Shown piece by piece: positions 1 through 11,990 of a DNA stretch of 64,000 nt. The notes beneath the pieces are model-generated. The model had not been told where the DNA came from. It searched no databases and saw only the letters and a program-made list of their open reading frames with translations. This DNA comes from Antedon mediterranea (taxonomy: Eukaryota > Echinodermata > Crinoidea > Comatulida > Antedonidae): assembly GCF_964355755.1 (NCBI RefSeq), contig NC_092677.1, positions 24,152,101 to 24,216,100 on the forward strand, read 5' to 3'. Both the position numbers and the translations under genes were made by a program. Each line of letters starts with the position of its first letter. Position 1 is the stretch's first letter.

Positions 1-111
1 AGCTGTCAATCAAAAAACTGTTATTTTGTGTTTCGTGTTCTAACACAGAATTGAATGGGTGTTTTTAACCGGTTATTTTTCGCTTCCTTATGACCGGTTA
101 CCACAAAATTG

Positions 112-195
112 TCCTGTTTCTGCTCCAAGAAAATGGAGTTAATTTATTCACACCAGTTTTTAAACTGGTTATATTTTTGCAGCAGAAACAGGCCC
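112..195. repeat. Foldback MITE fragment (CAGCAGAAACAGG ends)
   Basis: CCTGTTTCTGCTCC at 113-126 is nearly the reverse complement of GCAGCAGAAACAGG at 179-192. A similar pair, GTCCAGTTTCTGCTG and CAGCAGAAAC, bounds about 26908-27090, and the end sequence AGAAACAGGCCC recurs near 2145. A small non-autonomous element is likely; the superfamily is not determined. Confidence 0.45.
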
Positions 196-1704
196 TAAGT
201 CAATCTCAAAAGATCGTTTACTATTGATAACATATTCTATATGAGATAAAAGTGTGGAGTTGTACATTAGGGCAATATTACATAATAATGTTTTTGTGGG
301 ACCCATTTGATTTCTAAAGGAGATTAAATACCTTCTTTCAAAATTACAGCATAAAATCAGTTCAGTATAAACAAGTCGAGTATTGATATTTAATTATTTT
401 AATAGTAATGTCATATACACTTTATTATATTGATAAATAAAAAATATGTGGTTGTGGTTTGTCAGTATGTCAGTATCGACCACCACATTTTTGATAGATT
501 ACTGAATGCCATCATCATTTCCATTTCAAGTGTCTAGTTAAAATATGTATATTTCAAAGCAATCGTTACTTGACGTAACAACTCTTGAAACCTGACCACT
601 TGAACATGTCTGTAAATGACCGACCGTACATTCAATGACCGGTCACTTTACATGCCATGCCACGTATGTATCTAATGCATTCAAAAAGCATTATTACATA
701 AAGTCAATGACCGCAATCCGTGTCACTCAGGCTCTGAAAATAAAACAAATACATTTCTTCTTTACCCATAAGCATTTGCAGCAATTATGTTGAGTTTGCT
801 TTTATTTTAAGAAAGTCTGTGGAAAGAACATCGTTAATAAACTTAATGAGAAAGTCTTTGTCATTTATGATTTATCATTAAAGCTGCATGAATTGTATAA
901 AACCATTAACCTTTTATTCTGACAAACACTATAATATATTCAGCATCATACTTTCTTAAAGTCTTATTATATTCCCAGGAAAATGCACTAGTAGCATTGT
1001 TGATTATTTACAGAATTGAAGAGAACAGTGAAGATGCAACATATCATTGGTAATGACATGCACTATATGTCAATGTTTGTTCTTCTGGGAAAATAAGTAG
1101 GTCGGATTGTTAATGATGTATCATGGTTAAGTTTAGTGTTAAGCCGTTTCATTGATTTGTCATTCTTATAATTATGGAGCGCAAATTGTAGCCTCTAGGT
1201 GCAACATGTTATTACCCCATTCATCGGGAAAACGGTGTGTCTAGGACCCTGGAGAGTGCACCTTGCAAAAAGTTGCAGTCATAACCACCACCCTGGGGTT
1301 TACACATTTCCCAGGTGCCCATTTATGTTTGATTAGAAATAGACAAACTTGATGATACATTGCAAATATGGATATATGAGAGCATCTTATTTTGAAGTCA
1401 ATCAGTATAATGTAATGTTACTTTCTTTGGACCACAGATTCCGAAATAAAAGATACAATTTATACAGAAAATACATGTTCCTATTGAGATTAAAAGAATC
1501 ATTTTAAAAACAATATATGCAATGCAATCTTGTTGTATGAAAATTAGATACAAATTTAGAATATAAAATATATAATTATCATTATACATTAATGATAATT
1601 AATCTTGTCCTTGTCTCCATTACCTAAAAATTAATACATTTACTTAACAGTATATACAGTATTATGTTTATTGTCATTGCATGACAAGCAAACTGAAAAA
1701 AAAC

Positions 1705-2046
1705 GGGTATTGCTAAACCCTGCAAACCCTGCAAACCTCCAAAAAAACATAGCAAACCCCATCGAACCAACATAAAAGTGATTGAATCATGTAGTGTACA
1801 ACCCACTAGGTATATCCATGTCAAAAAAATATTAAATTTCTACTGTTAACTACTTATTTTTGGGGTAAAACATAATTTTTTGGTCAAAAATGATTGCTAA
1901 ACCCCGCAAACCTCCAAAAAATATAGCAAACCCCACCAAACCAACATAAAAGTGATTGAATCATGTAGTGTACAACCCACTGGGTATATCCATGTAAAAA
2001 AAAATACCCAGTTGGTTGGCGGGGTTTGCGGTGTTTAGCAATACCC
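1705..2046. mobile_element. MITE with GGGTATTGCTAAACCC inverted ends
   Basis: The left end GGGTATTGCTAAACCC is mirrored by GTGTTTAGCAATACCC at the right. Inside, a 130-150 bp segment (AAACCTCCAAAAAA, then AACCAACATAAAAGTG) occurs twice in direct orientation, so the element is internally duplicated. A related segment lies on the opposite strand at 35513-35680. Confidence 0.65.
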
Positions 2047-2982
2047 AAAAAAATCTAACTAATAAAAAGTAGTAGTGTTGGTAAACAGATTTACTACTAC
2101 TATACTAAAACTGGTTTGTTTTGTTTGTTTTTTAAACTAAATAGAAACAGGCCCTCTACTGTACTGTAGTATGAAAATTATTAATTACATTATATTATTC
2201 GTACAATTACCAATGATGCTCGTCTGTGAGCATATAGCATATCAAATGTGATAATACACTAGGTAATGATGATTAATTAATATCATTAATATTATTATAC
2301 TTTAGTGATAGTGTTAATTACACACTTAGAATGACCTTACAGAATACAATTACTCTCAACTTGGTGAATTTGGCATAAATGTTTAAACGTCTATTCTCTC
2401 TTAACAGATGATAGTATCTTGACAAAATATTGATTATATTCTCGCCTGGAGCTTCTCAATATTTCAGATTAAGCATTGTATTTCGTTACTTGGTGGATAG
2501 CGCCAAGGGTTTGGAAACAAAAGGTCAAAAGTTTAAATCACATACTATATAAAGTATTACACTTTGAATTATATAAATTGATTATCATCTGTTTGCTTTG
2601 TTAGCAAAGTGTTTTATCAAATGTAGAATGTTCTAGCATCTTTGCATATGTTACCAGCATTTATATTAATGTATGTGTCTTTGCATAAAGAGACCCAGCA
2701 TTAATATCTTGATGATGGTGTTTGATATGTTTTATGATGATGTTTGGATTACAATAAGCTTGTGAACTTGAAGGAACCCAAGACAAAGGTGAAAAGGTTA
2801 AATACACACAACACAAAAAAGATGAATGTTTATTTTATTTGAGTTTGTGTGAAGTATGATAGTTACATTATATGTTTTTGGCTTCCATTGAATATAATTA
2901 TAAATCTTCCTCCATTTTCATCCCTCCAAATACCCCTCTAATTAAATAGATCAATCCAAATTATTATATAATATATATATAT

Positions 2983-3070
2983 GATCTAATGGTTAGGACA
3001 TCTGCATATCAAGCAGAAGGTTCCGGGTTTGAGTCTTGGTTGGGGCGACTTTTTCTCATTTTCACAGATT
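2983..3070 (+). repeat. tRNA-derived SINE copy 1
   Basis: The pol III A-box-like TAATGGTTAGGACAT and B-box-like GGTTCCGGGTTTGAGTC (3019-3035) are correctly spaced. A 5-bp anticodon-type stem TCTGC/GCAGA encloses the loop ATATCAA (T at position 33, anticodon ATC). The acceptor ends do not pair, and the segment continues into TTTTTCTCATTTTCACAG, which is shared with the copy at 36493, so this is a SINE and not a tRNA gene. Confidence 0.65.
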
Positions 3071-3557
3071 TTTTCAACTTTATCGTTTCAAGTTAATTAA
3101 TTAAATTTCAGTATATCACCGTTTTGAATTAATGTTCTATGCCTGGTGTGTTTATATATATGAGTACAAAATATTATATGTTATGTCCTTAACAAAATGG
3201 AATTACTGATGGAAAGACTTGCTACAATACTTTCAATATAATTTTTAAGCATTTTTAAATGTACAATTTACAAACCAGCTAGCTATTTTGAAGACTTATT
3301 CATTTCAAAATGGCAATAATAATAATATTTTTTTAAATTTTTGTTCTGACATGCATTGGGATTAGCTTGCCCAATAGCATAGAACGATGATTGAAATAAT
3401 GAGAGGATTCTAGAAGATGGTCGCATACCGTATCACATGGTTATGTATCATCAAAATTGAAAAGCAAATTAATATACGTTTTGATTAGACATCTAAATAC
3501 AGCGTACATAAAGAAATAAACTTGATAAATTGTTTGATAAAATGCTGATACTATATA

Positions 3558-4195
3558 TTAAAGCCCCATTCCCTACGTTTTTTAGATCTAATTTAAGATC
3601 ACAAACTATATTTAATGTAAAAATAATACTATATATGGTCCTATTGCGATAACTTTTTTCGTCTTTAAACGGTTAAAAATGTGAAAAATAAATCGATTTT
3701 AATAATTATAGCAGCCCGCTATAAATCCCAAAATGCATTGCGCGCGGATTGATATTTTTGTTTTTCACCTGTAATTCGCCCACTTTTCGATCGATCGTGA
3801 AGCCAAAACAAATGGAAGACTCCTAACTTTTCAGCGAAAATACCGGGTGTTCCCCAATTTGTATCAACGGAGTCTGGCAAAAATAGAAAGACAATTAATG
3901 CAGCAACTATACAACGTCAGGCTAGGTATATAGCTAGCGTACGATGTTCGTACGTTACCGATGTTTACCAGCTAGGCCTACAAAACTAAGCCTAGCTAGG
4001 CTAGGCCTGAGACCGTCCACGAGAGTTCGATCGCCGCGAGCTACTTAGGTAGTGCATTGTTTCTCACTTTTTATCATAATTTACCATAAAACGTACATTT
4101 AAGACAAGGAATGACATGGTTTAATGTTTTTAAAGTGATATATATATGTATTATTTTCCAAAAAACGTCCAAAATTGCAGGGAAGGGGTCTTTAA
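3558..4195 (+). mobile_element. TTAA-flanked MITE, copy 1 (piggyBac-like)
   Basis: TTAA at 3558-3561 and 4192-4195 flanks a 630-bp non-coding element with inverted ends AAGCCCCATTCCCTACG and TGCAGGGAAGGGGTCTT. TTAA targets with short G/C-rich ends are typical of piggyBac-type elements. Near-identical to 44613-45245 and related in inverse orientation to 14268-14898. No transposase is present. Confidence 0.8.
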
Positions 4196-4263
4196 ACCTA
4201 AGCCTCGATTCTATGGAGTTTGTTATTCTACAAAAGGGAAGAAAGGTCATCATTTACCTTTAG

Positions 4264-4929
4264 TTAGGGTATGTTTAGACTCACAGAATTACTGTGGAGT
4301 TATGTAAGCGGTGTACATATTTTTGTGTCTGAACCAGGCCGCGGATTAGCGTTAGGGAGCTGTTATTCCGCGCCAGTGGCGTTAATAACTCTAGCGGGAG
4401 AGGGTAGATTTCATAACGCTAATCCAGTGATGCATCAGTGATTTTAACCTTAAACAATGAAAAACACGATCACGTTTAGCAGACAGACAACTACATACCC
4501 GTACCCTATGATATGACAGCGAAATAGCTATGTCAAATGTATTTTCAGTTTCAGATTTTAAGGAACAGTAAAATGGCATCAGTGATATGATGATTTTCAT
4601 AAATTAAATCAACTAATCAGATAATTGTCCGTGTAACAATTACGTTTTAAATTATTTTCTTATTAATTATTATTATTAATTCTACAAGTAGTAAGAACAA
4701 ATCAGTATATTTGAAGGTAAACATTATATAAATAAAAAAAAAACAAAAAACAATGTAAACGATGTTAACTTTCATGCATTGTCATGAATGTATACATATA
4801 GTTATATCTGCTTTGACCTGATCATAGTGTTTTAAACACAAGGCATTGGAATGTTGGTCGTTGTGTCTGAACACTTTGGCTTTTAACGCCACGGATTACC
4901 GTAACTCTGTGAGTCTAAACGTACCCTAA
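4264..4929. mobile_element. MITE with GGGTATGTTTAGACTCACAG ends
   Basis: The left end GGGTATGTTTAGACTCACAG is inverted at the right as CTGTGAGTCTAAACGTACCC, with TTA/TAA at the borders. The interior has GGATTAGCGTTAG and a matching right-hand AACGCCACGGATTACC. Likely a PIF/Harbinger-like (TWA target) MITE; the superfamily is inference. Confidence 0.65.
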
Positions 4930-5410
4930 GGGACAATTTCAATGGTATGGATTACTCTCTCCAGCCAGCGGCGACCATGTCTCAGTCCTGCATCCACGGA
5001 CATGATTGTGTTTTTTTCAGGCTGTACTACAATATGTAAGTGGCTCTATCTTGAAAACATCGGTAGAAAAACCTGTGATGACTATTTAGAATTAGGTTAT
5101 CATTTTTAATAATCGATTTTAGTTGAAAAAAATGATTTCTACATTTGTAGAATTTCACATTTAACGTCAAAACTAATTGTTTTTACATTTAACGGCGTGA
5201 TGTTTGCACATTAGTGGATTATACATTTTTACAGATTTGCACATTTACATTTGAGGGTAACATCTTTGCACAAATGTGGTTGTTTGCACAAATGTGACTT
5301 TTGGCACATTTCATGGCTCAACAAGGCCTAGAGCATCCATTTTCAGATTTTCACCAATGTACATAGCATCCAATTTATTTAACAAAAACTTTTCAAGATA
5401 GTCACTTGTA

Positions 5411-5525
5411 TCATTTGTATTTATTTATATAGTTATCACATCGTATTATTTATTCTACTCAGGTACAAAACATATCTCAAAATTGTTAACAATTTTGACA
5501 ATAAAGTTATCTTGTATCTTGTATT
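5411..5525 (+). repeat. LINE 3' tail fragment
   Basis: Ends with GACAATAAAGTTATCTTG followed by repeated TATCTTGTAT units, the short-tandem tail style of CR1/L2-type non-LTR retrotransposons. No coding part is seen. The family is not determined. Confidence 0.4.
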
Positions 5526-6039
5526 TTACACCATGGCCCATGTATCTCAGAACTTAATCAGAAAACAATGATTACTCACTAAGGTCAAAGTCTTTATAAT
5601 AACTAAAAAAACTCTTTAATAAATTGATTAATCATTTTTTCCCGGGCCATTACACCTTATACAATGTGTATACATTTAAAATGATGGGGTTACCTCTGTT
5701 TATACTGATATGTGGTGAGATATAAGAAATCTTGTGGGAATATGTGATTTGGTGCATGTTAGTATGTTGTGAGAGTGATTACAACTTATTATATTTGCCT
5801 ATCATGATGACCAAAACTAGACGAATTATAGGTGATCATTTTTATCATTTTAATGAAATTAACATTTTTTTAAACATGCACGTACGTTAACATACGATCG
5901 TAAGTCGATGTACGCCATCCTATGACATGATGCATATACACTTATAGTGCTGAGTTGTACATATTATGTGTCATATACAATATGTACAGTATATACTGTA
6001 TATCTATATACAGAGTAGCATAGGTGAAAGTACGGGACC

Positions 6040-6178
6040 CACATCGTGTTCACATTTTTTGTGATGTGCTCATGGACATGATGATGTCATATCACTAAAC
6101 ATATTTGGGCATATCACTGCCATATTTAGGCACATCACACGTTTTTGTCAAACTAGTTTGATAGTGTAGACAGAGCAT
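6040..6178. mobile_element. GTCTACACTATCAAAC MITE, partial copy 1
   Basis: Right half of a foldback MITE: CATGATGATGTCATATCACT, CATATTTGGGCATATCACTG and the terminal AACTAGTTTGATAGTGTAGA. The left terminus is missing. Confidence 0.65.
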
Positions 6179-6799
6179 TAGATGAGAGGATTCTTTTTCC
6201 AAAATCAACTAACTCGTGTTTACTTGTGTGAAATGACGTTATGCTATACCCATTTCATCCTAGCCCTCAAAATACTGATACTGGTCTACAATTTATACCA
6301 AAAATGTCAACACAACACTTATAACTTCCAACCATCCTCCATCCAGAATTTTTTTCCTTCAAATTTATTATTTGTTTTTAACAGTAGATGCTTGGCCAGA
6401 GTTTGTCATAGTTTTTTTTTTATCTATAGAAATTTATTAATTTTAGCAGTTGAGCTGAACTCTATGTAAAAGTGTTAATAATTGTAATTTCAGCAGCAGT
6501 CAGGCAGCCATTTCAACTGGCCTATATTCTCCAATAAGTACACATCTACTTGGCTTCTCTGCTTTATTCTATTCATCTTTTTTATGATTCATAATTTATA
6601 CTCTGACCTTTACAACTGATGTCACACTACAATGCATCCAACCTATGTAAGACACTTAATAATAATTAAATTACTATAAAATTAAAATGTTTTCCATAAA
6701 TTAACATATTTTTATATTCATTGTATCAGTTCATTTTATTTATTTGATTGAAATATATAAGATATTGAATAATATAGTACAAATAATGAATGTTATCAG

Positions 6800-6880
6800 T
6801 GCATGGTAAAAATAATTTCATGAGGTGAAAATAGAACATTTCATCTTTCACCAAATGAAATTATTGTTCCATTGTATGAA
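6800..6880. repeat. Small foldback (AAATAATTTCATGAGGTGAA)
   Basis: GGTAAAAATAATTTCATGAG is mirrored by TTTCACCAAATGAAATTATT about 45 bp on. It resembles the ACAAATAATTTCATT foldbacks at 48.9-49.5 kb. Confidence 0.45.
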
Positions 6881-7059
6881 GGATCATATATAGCAGGTTA
6901 GGCCAAGGCCTATCCATTTCAGAAGGCATCGCTCCAATTTTGGATGCAGAGTTATTATAGGCGCCGCAAACCCCAGGTTGATTTTTAATGTGATCAGTCA
7001 ATTAGCCCTTGTGTCACACGTTGTTGCTCATTGTGTAACAAGAATGAACTGGTATATAA

Positions 7060-7134
7060 CGAAATGCACTCAAATTATAACAAAATTGCACTCGCATAAC
7101 GAAATTGCACTCGCATAACGAAATTGCACTCGTG
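7060..7134. repeat. 19-bp tandem repeat (GCATAACGAAATTGCACTC)
   Basis: Two exact and about two degenerate copies of a 19-bp unit. The reverse complement of the same words (GTGCAATTTTGTTATGCGAG) occurs near 47620-47645, indicating a dispersed repeat. Confidence 0.6.
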
Positions 7135-8026
7135 GTGATGCACTTTTTAATATCATGTGACCCATCCTCCCAATCAACTGACAAGAATCTACTCAGGTGT
7201 GTACAATATAATTTCTACATTATCTATATTTTAACCATATGGATTTAAAACCTTGACAGTCTGGATTGAGTCACAAGTATTATATTTATACAAATGTGTT
7301 ATGTACTATATGTAATTGTATTGTACTGTATGTTATTCAGTCGTAATTTTCATAAGTAGGCATTGTTCTTTTGTCAGCATTATCCACAATAATAGTACTT
7401 GCTATTGTTACTTCCAAAACTAGAGAAAGAAAAATACAAATATTTTTACCTAATAGACAGATTCCTTTGACCTCTCTGTGACCTGAATGTGTAACATAAA
7501 TGGTAGCTGAAAGTTGCTTGAACGTATATTGTTTTTTTACTAAAAATTAGATTGTTTGTATTGTAAACTACCTTTTTATTATTTTCAAGGTTGAATTTTT
7601 TTATAGGCCTCAGTTTAGGTTAGCGTGGCTTGATTTAAGATGTTTGCGCCAGAATAATGTGCCTCTGTTCGAAATCTACCTCTGTTTATGATTATCATTT
7701 ATTGAATATTGACCTGACCGCTGTATGGGGTTAATGTCTGAGATCGTCTTCTAGTCGGATCATACATGAAATCTTTGTCTCTCCAATGTTACAAACCATG
7801 AGAACTTTATCTTTCCAAGATCAGATCGTGAGATCTTCATCTATCCAAGATTTTGTTCCCATTTAGGTCCAGCAAAGATAGATGTGCTTTTAACATACGT
7901 CATAACCCATCATATCTTTATAAATGCTCTCTTTTTTTCGGTTTAATGTCATGCCTAGGTAAAATTGATATAGAACTTTACTGTTTTGCCTTATATATCA
8001 TGATTGATAACATCATATGATTTCTT

Positions 8027-8716
8027 AAGCTTGGTTTTGACTAGGATTCAACGCAAAGACGTAAGTAAATTGGCCACACAGTTTGATTGATTGATGTGAT
8101 TGGTCAAATTACTTGCATTGCGCTTACGTCATTGCGTTGCATCCAAGTGGGAACCGAGCTTTAACTTTATTCTAGGATGCAATGCAAAGACATAAGTAAA
8201 TTGACCACACAGTTTCAACGATCCATCATTTGTGATTGGTCAAATTACTTGCATTGCGCTTACGTCATTGCGATGCATCCAAGTAGGAACCGAGCTTTAA
8301 CTTTATTCTAGGATGCAATGCAAAGACATAAGTAAATTGACCACACAGTTTCAACAATCCATCATTTGTGATTGGTCAAATTACTTGCATTGCGCTTACG
8401 TCATTGCGATGCATCCAAGTAGGAACCGAGCTTTAACTTTATTCTAGGATGCAATGCAAAGACATAAGTAAATTGACCACACAGTTTCAACGATCCATCA
8501 TTTGTGATTGGTCAAATTACTTGCATTGCGCTTACGTCATTGCGATGCATCCAAGTAGGAACCGAGCTTTAACTTTATTCTAGGATGCAATGCAAAGACA
8601 TAAGTAAATTGACCACACAGTTTCAACGATCCATCATTTGTGATTGGTCAAATTACTTGCATTGCGCTTACGTCATTGCGATGCATCCAAGTGGGAACCG
8701 AGCTTTAACTTTATTC
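8027..8716. repeat. 136-bp tandem array of a foldback unit, 5 copies
   Basis: GGAACCGAGCTTTAACTTT recurs at exactly 136-bp steps (8151, 8287, 8423, 8559, 8695). Each unit is itself an inverted repeat: AATGCAAAGACATAAGTAAA on one arm and TTACTTGCATTGCGCTTACG on the other. Units 2-5 are almost identical. The ends resemble the AAAGCTTGGTTCCCACTAG-type MITE at 59433-59746, suggesting tandem amplification of a MITE. Each unit carries ATTGG (CCAAT) and TTACGTCA (CRE-like) words. Confidence 0.85.
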
Positions 8717-9744
8717 TACCTTACGTAATATTTCTTTTCATTACTATATCATAGCTAGGTTGTTTTATTGCGCTACTGTGTATCCACAAAGATACATCAA
8801 TCACAGAAAGGTAGTGTTCAAATTACACATCATTAGCAGTTAACATGGTGTCATGAATGTTACATTACCATTACACCTGTTATCTGATCATGTACATTCA
8901 ACATACTGGTATGCTAACTGTCAGCACCATGTCATATTATCTCTTAAGCCTCTTTCGCACTAGACTTTTTTTTGTACAAGGCTTCTGCTTGAATATTAAA
9001 ATTTAATCAAAATAAACTACCATGCAAAGACTTTCACTCAGTGTCACTGAGACCGCTGCAGTCTGTTGATTTGCGTCAACCAATCAAAGGGCAAGAATCC
9101 AAAATCGTTCAAAAGTGAGCCCTCATAGACTCTCTTTTCCCAGACGTTTTTTGAGTCCAGCAGATGGGACCTATAAATTATTCGAGTTTTACAAAATATC
9201 GAAAATGTCAGCCTTAGATAAATAGCTTTCGCATTGATAAAGCTTCTTATTGATTATATCCTCTGGGGTTATAGCTGGCTAGAAGCGCGCGAAAAAAAAA
9301 AAACTTATTCGGACTCTAAATCGTCTACACAGTAATAATCTCTAGTTACTGTTGAAGTTGACCAAGCCAAGAATGTTGGAGACAGCAGTAAGAGTTTTCT
9401 TAAATCTGAACTTTCTAAATTCCACATAACATGAATTGCAGCTTATAACAGTCAGGAAACCATTTCACTGTACATAGGCCAACATACATTGTCATACGTG
9501 GTGTATGTTAATTGGCAACGCCAATAGTCTACAGTAGGTCATATGATCATGAATTATTTCAAACGAAATTCATACAACATACCCTCATAATTTATCAATG
9601 TTTTTTTTATTACACTATGTAAATTTTCCATTAATAATATGATGTTCTTTGTATCATGTTAAGTAGGCATTACTGATATTTTATATACCAGTATGAATTT
9701 GAATGAAGTGTGTATAAATAAACTCAGTGAGTACTGTCATTCAT

Positions 9745-11990
9745 AACTTTAAAAAGTACAGTAGCAATAACCATGTTAGCTTAAACCCGATTAACACCTG
9801 TACAACACAATGTATTACAACATTTAAAAAGTGCAGCAATAACCATGTTAGCTTAAACCCAATTCACACTTGTACAACACAATGTATTACAACATTTAAA
9901 AAGTGCAGCAATAACCATGTTAGCTTAAACCCGATTCACACCTGTACAACACAATGTATTACAACATTTAAAAAGTACAGCAACCACGTTCTTAAACCCG
10001 ATTCACACTTGTACAACAAATGTATTACAACATTTAAAAAGTGCAACAACAACCATGTTAGCTTAAACCTGATTCACACCTGTAGAACACAATGTATTAC
10101 AACATTTAAAAAGTGCAGCAATAACCATGTTAGCTTAAACCCGATTCACACCTGTACAACACAATGTATTACAACATTTTAAAAGTGCAGCAACCATGTT
10201 AGCTTAAACCCGATTCACACTTGTACAACAAATGTATTACAACATTTAAAAAGTGCAGCAATAACCATGTTAGCTTAAACCCGATGCACACTTGTACAAC
10301 AAATGTATTACAACATTTAAAAAGTGCAGCAATAACCATGTTAGCTTAAACCCGATTCACACTTGTACAACAAATGTATTACAACATTTAAAAAGTGCAG
10401 CAATAACCATGTTAGCTTAAACCCGATTCACACTTGTACAACAAATGTATTACAACATTTAAAAAGTGCAACAATAACCATGTTAGCATAAACCTGATTC
10501 ACACTTGTACAACAAATGTATTACAACATTTAAAAAGTGCAGCAATAACCATGTTAGCTTAAACCCGATTCACACTTGTACAACAAATGTATTACAACAT
10601 TTAAAAAGTGCAGCAATGACCATGTTAGCTTAAACCTGATTCACACTTGTACAACAAATGTATTACAACATTTAAAAAGTGCAGCAATAACCATGTTAGC
10701 TTAAACCCGATTCACACCTGTACAACACAATGTATTACAACATTTAAAAAGTGCAGCAATAACCATGTTAGCTTAAACCCTATTCACACTTGTACATTTT
10801 TGTACAACAAATGTATTACAAGATTTAAAACGTGCAGCAATAACCATGTTAGCTTAAACCCGATTCACAGCTGTACAACACAATGTATTACAACATTTAA
10901 AAAGTGCAGCAATAACCATGTTAGCTTAAACCCTATTCACACTTGTACAACAAATGTATTACAACATTTAAAAAGTGCAGCAATAACCATGTTAGCTTAA
11001 ACCCTATTCACACTTGTACAACAAATGTATTACAACATTCAAAAAGTGCAGCAATAACCATGTTAGCTTAAACCCGATTCCCACCTGTACAACAAATGTA
11101 TTACAACATTTAAAAAGTGCAGCAATAACCATGTTAGCTTAAACCTGATTCACACCTGTACAACACAATGTATTACAACATTTAAAAAGTGCAGCAATAA
11201 CCATGTTAGCTTAAACCCTATGCACACTTGTACAACAAATGTATTACAACATTTAAAAAGTGCAGCAATAACCATGTTAGCTTAAACCCGATTCACACTT
11301 GTACAACAAATGTATTACAACATTTAAAAAGTGCAGCAATAACCATGTTAGCTTAAACCCAATTCACACTTGTACAACACAATGTATTACAACATTTAAA
11401 AAGTGCAGCAATAACCATGTTAGCTTAAACCCGATTCACACTTGTACAACAAATGTATTACAACATTTAAAAAGTGCAGCAATAACCATGTTAGCTTAAA
11501 CCCGATTCACACCTGTACAACACAATGTATTACAACATTTAAAAAGTGCAGCAATAACCATGTTAGCTTAAACCCGATTCACACCTGTACAACACAATGT
11601 ATTACAACATTTAAAAAGTGCAGCAATAACCATGTTAGCATAAACCCGATTCACACCTGTACAACACAATGTATTACAACATTTAAAAAGTGCAGCAATA
11701 ACCATGTTAGCTTAAACCCGATTCACACCTGTACAACACAATGTATTACAACATTCAAAAGTGCAGCAATAACCATGTTAGCTTAAACCCGATTCACACC
11801 TGTACAACACAATGTATTACAACATTCAAAAGTGCAGCAATAACCATGTTAGTTTAAACCCGATTCACACCTGTACAACACAATGTATTACAACATTCAA
11901 AAGTGCAGCAATAACCATGTTAGTTTAAACCCGATTCACACCTGTACAACACAATGTATTACAACATTTAAAAAGTGCAGCAACAACCAT
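9745..11990. repeat. 2.2-kb satellite-like array of 71/72-bp units
   Basis: About 31 head-to-tail units containing GTGCAGCAATAACCATGTTA, CTTAAACCCGATTCACAC and TGTACAAC(A/AC)AATGTATTAC. Units with ACAACAAATG are 71 bp and those with ACAACACAATG 72 bp. The 72-bp form keeps a 24-residue frame open locally, giving ORFs of 66-151 residues, but the 71-bp units break that frame, so the array is non-coding. Near the right end an ACATTCAAAAGTG variant predominates. Confidence 0.93.

Noticed and set aside
2983-3055. Functional tRNA gene
   Set aside because: The acceptor stem does not pair and the sequence shares a longer 3' tail with another copy, so it is a SINE.
9727-11786. Several + strand ORFs of 66-151 residues with a 24-residue repeat
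   Set aside because: They exist only because some satellite units are 72 bp; 71-bp units break the frame and there is no stable start or splice context.
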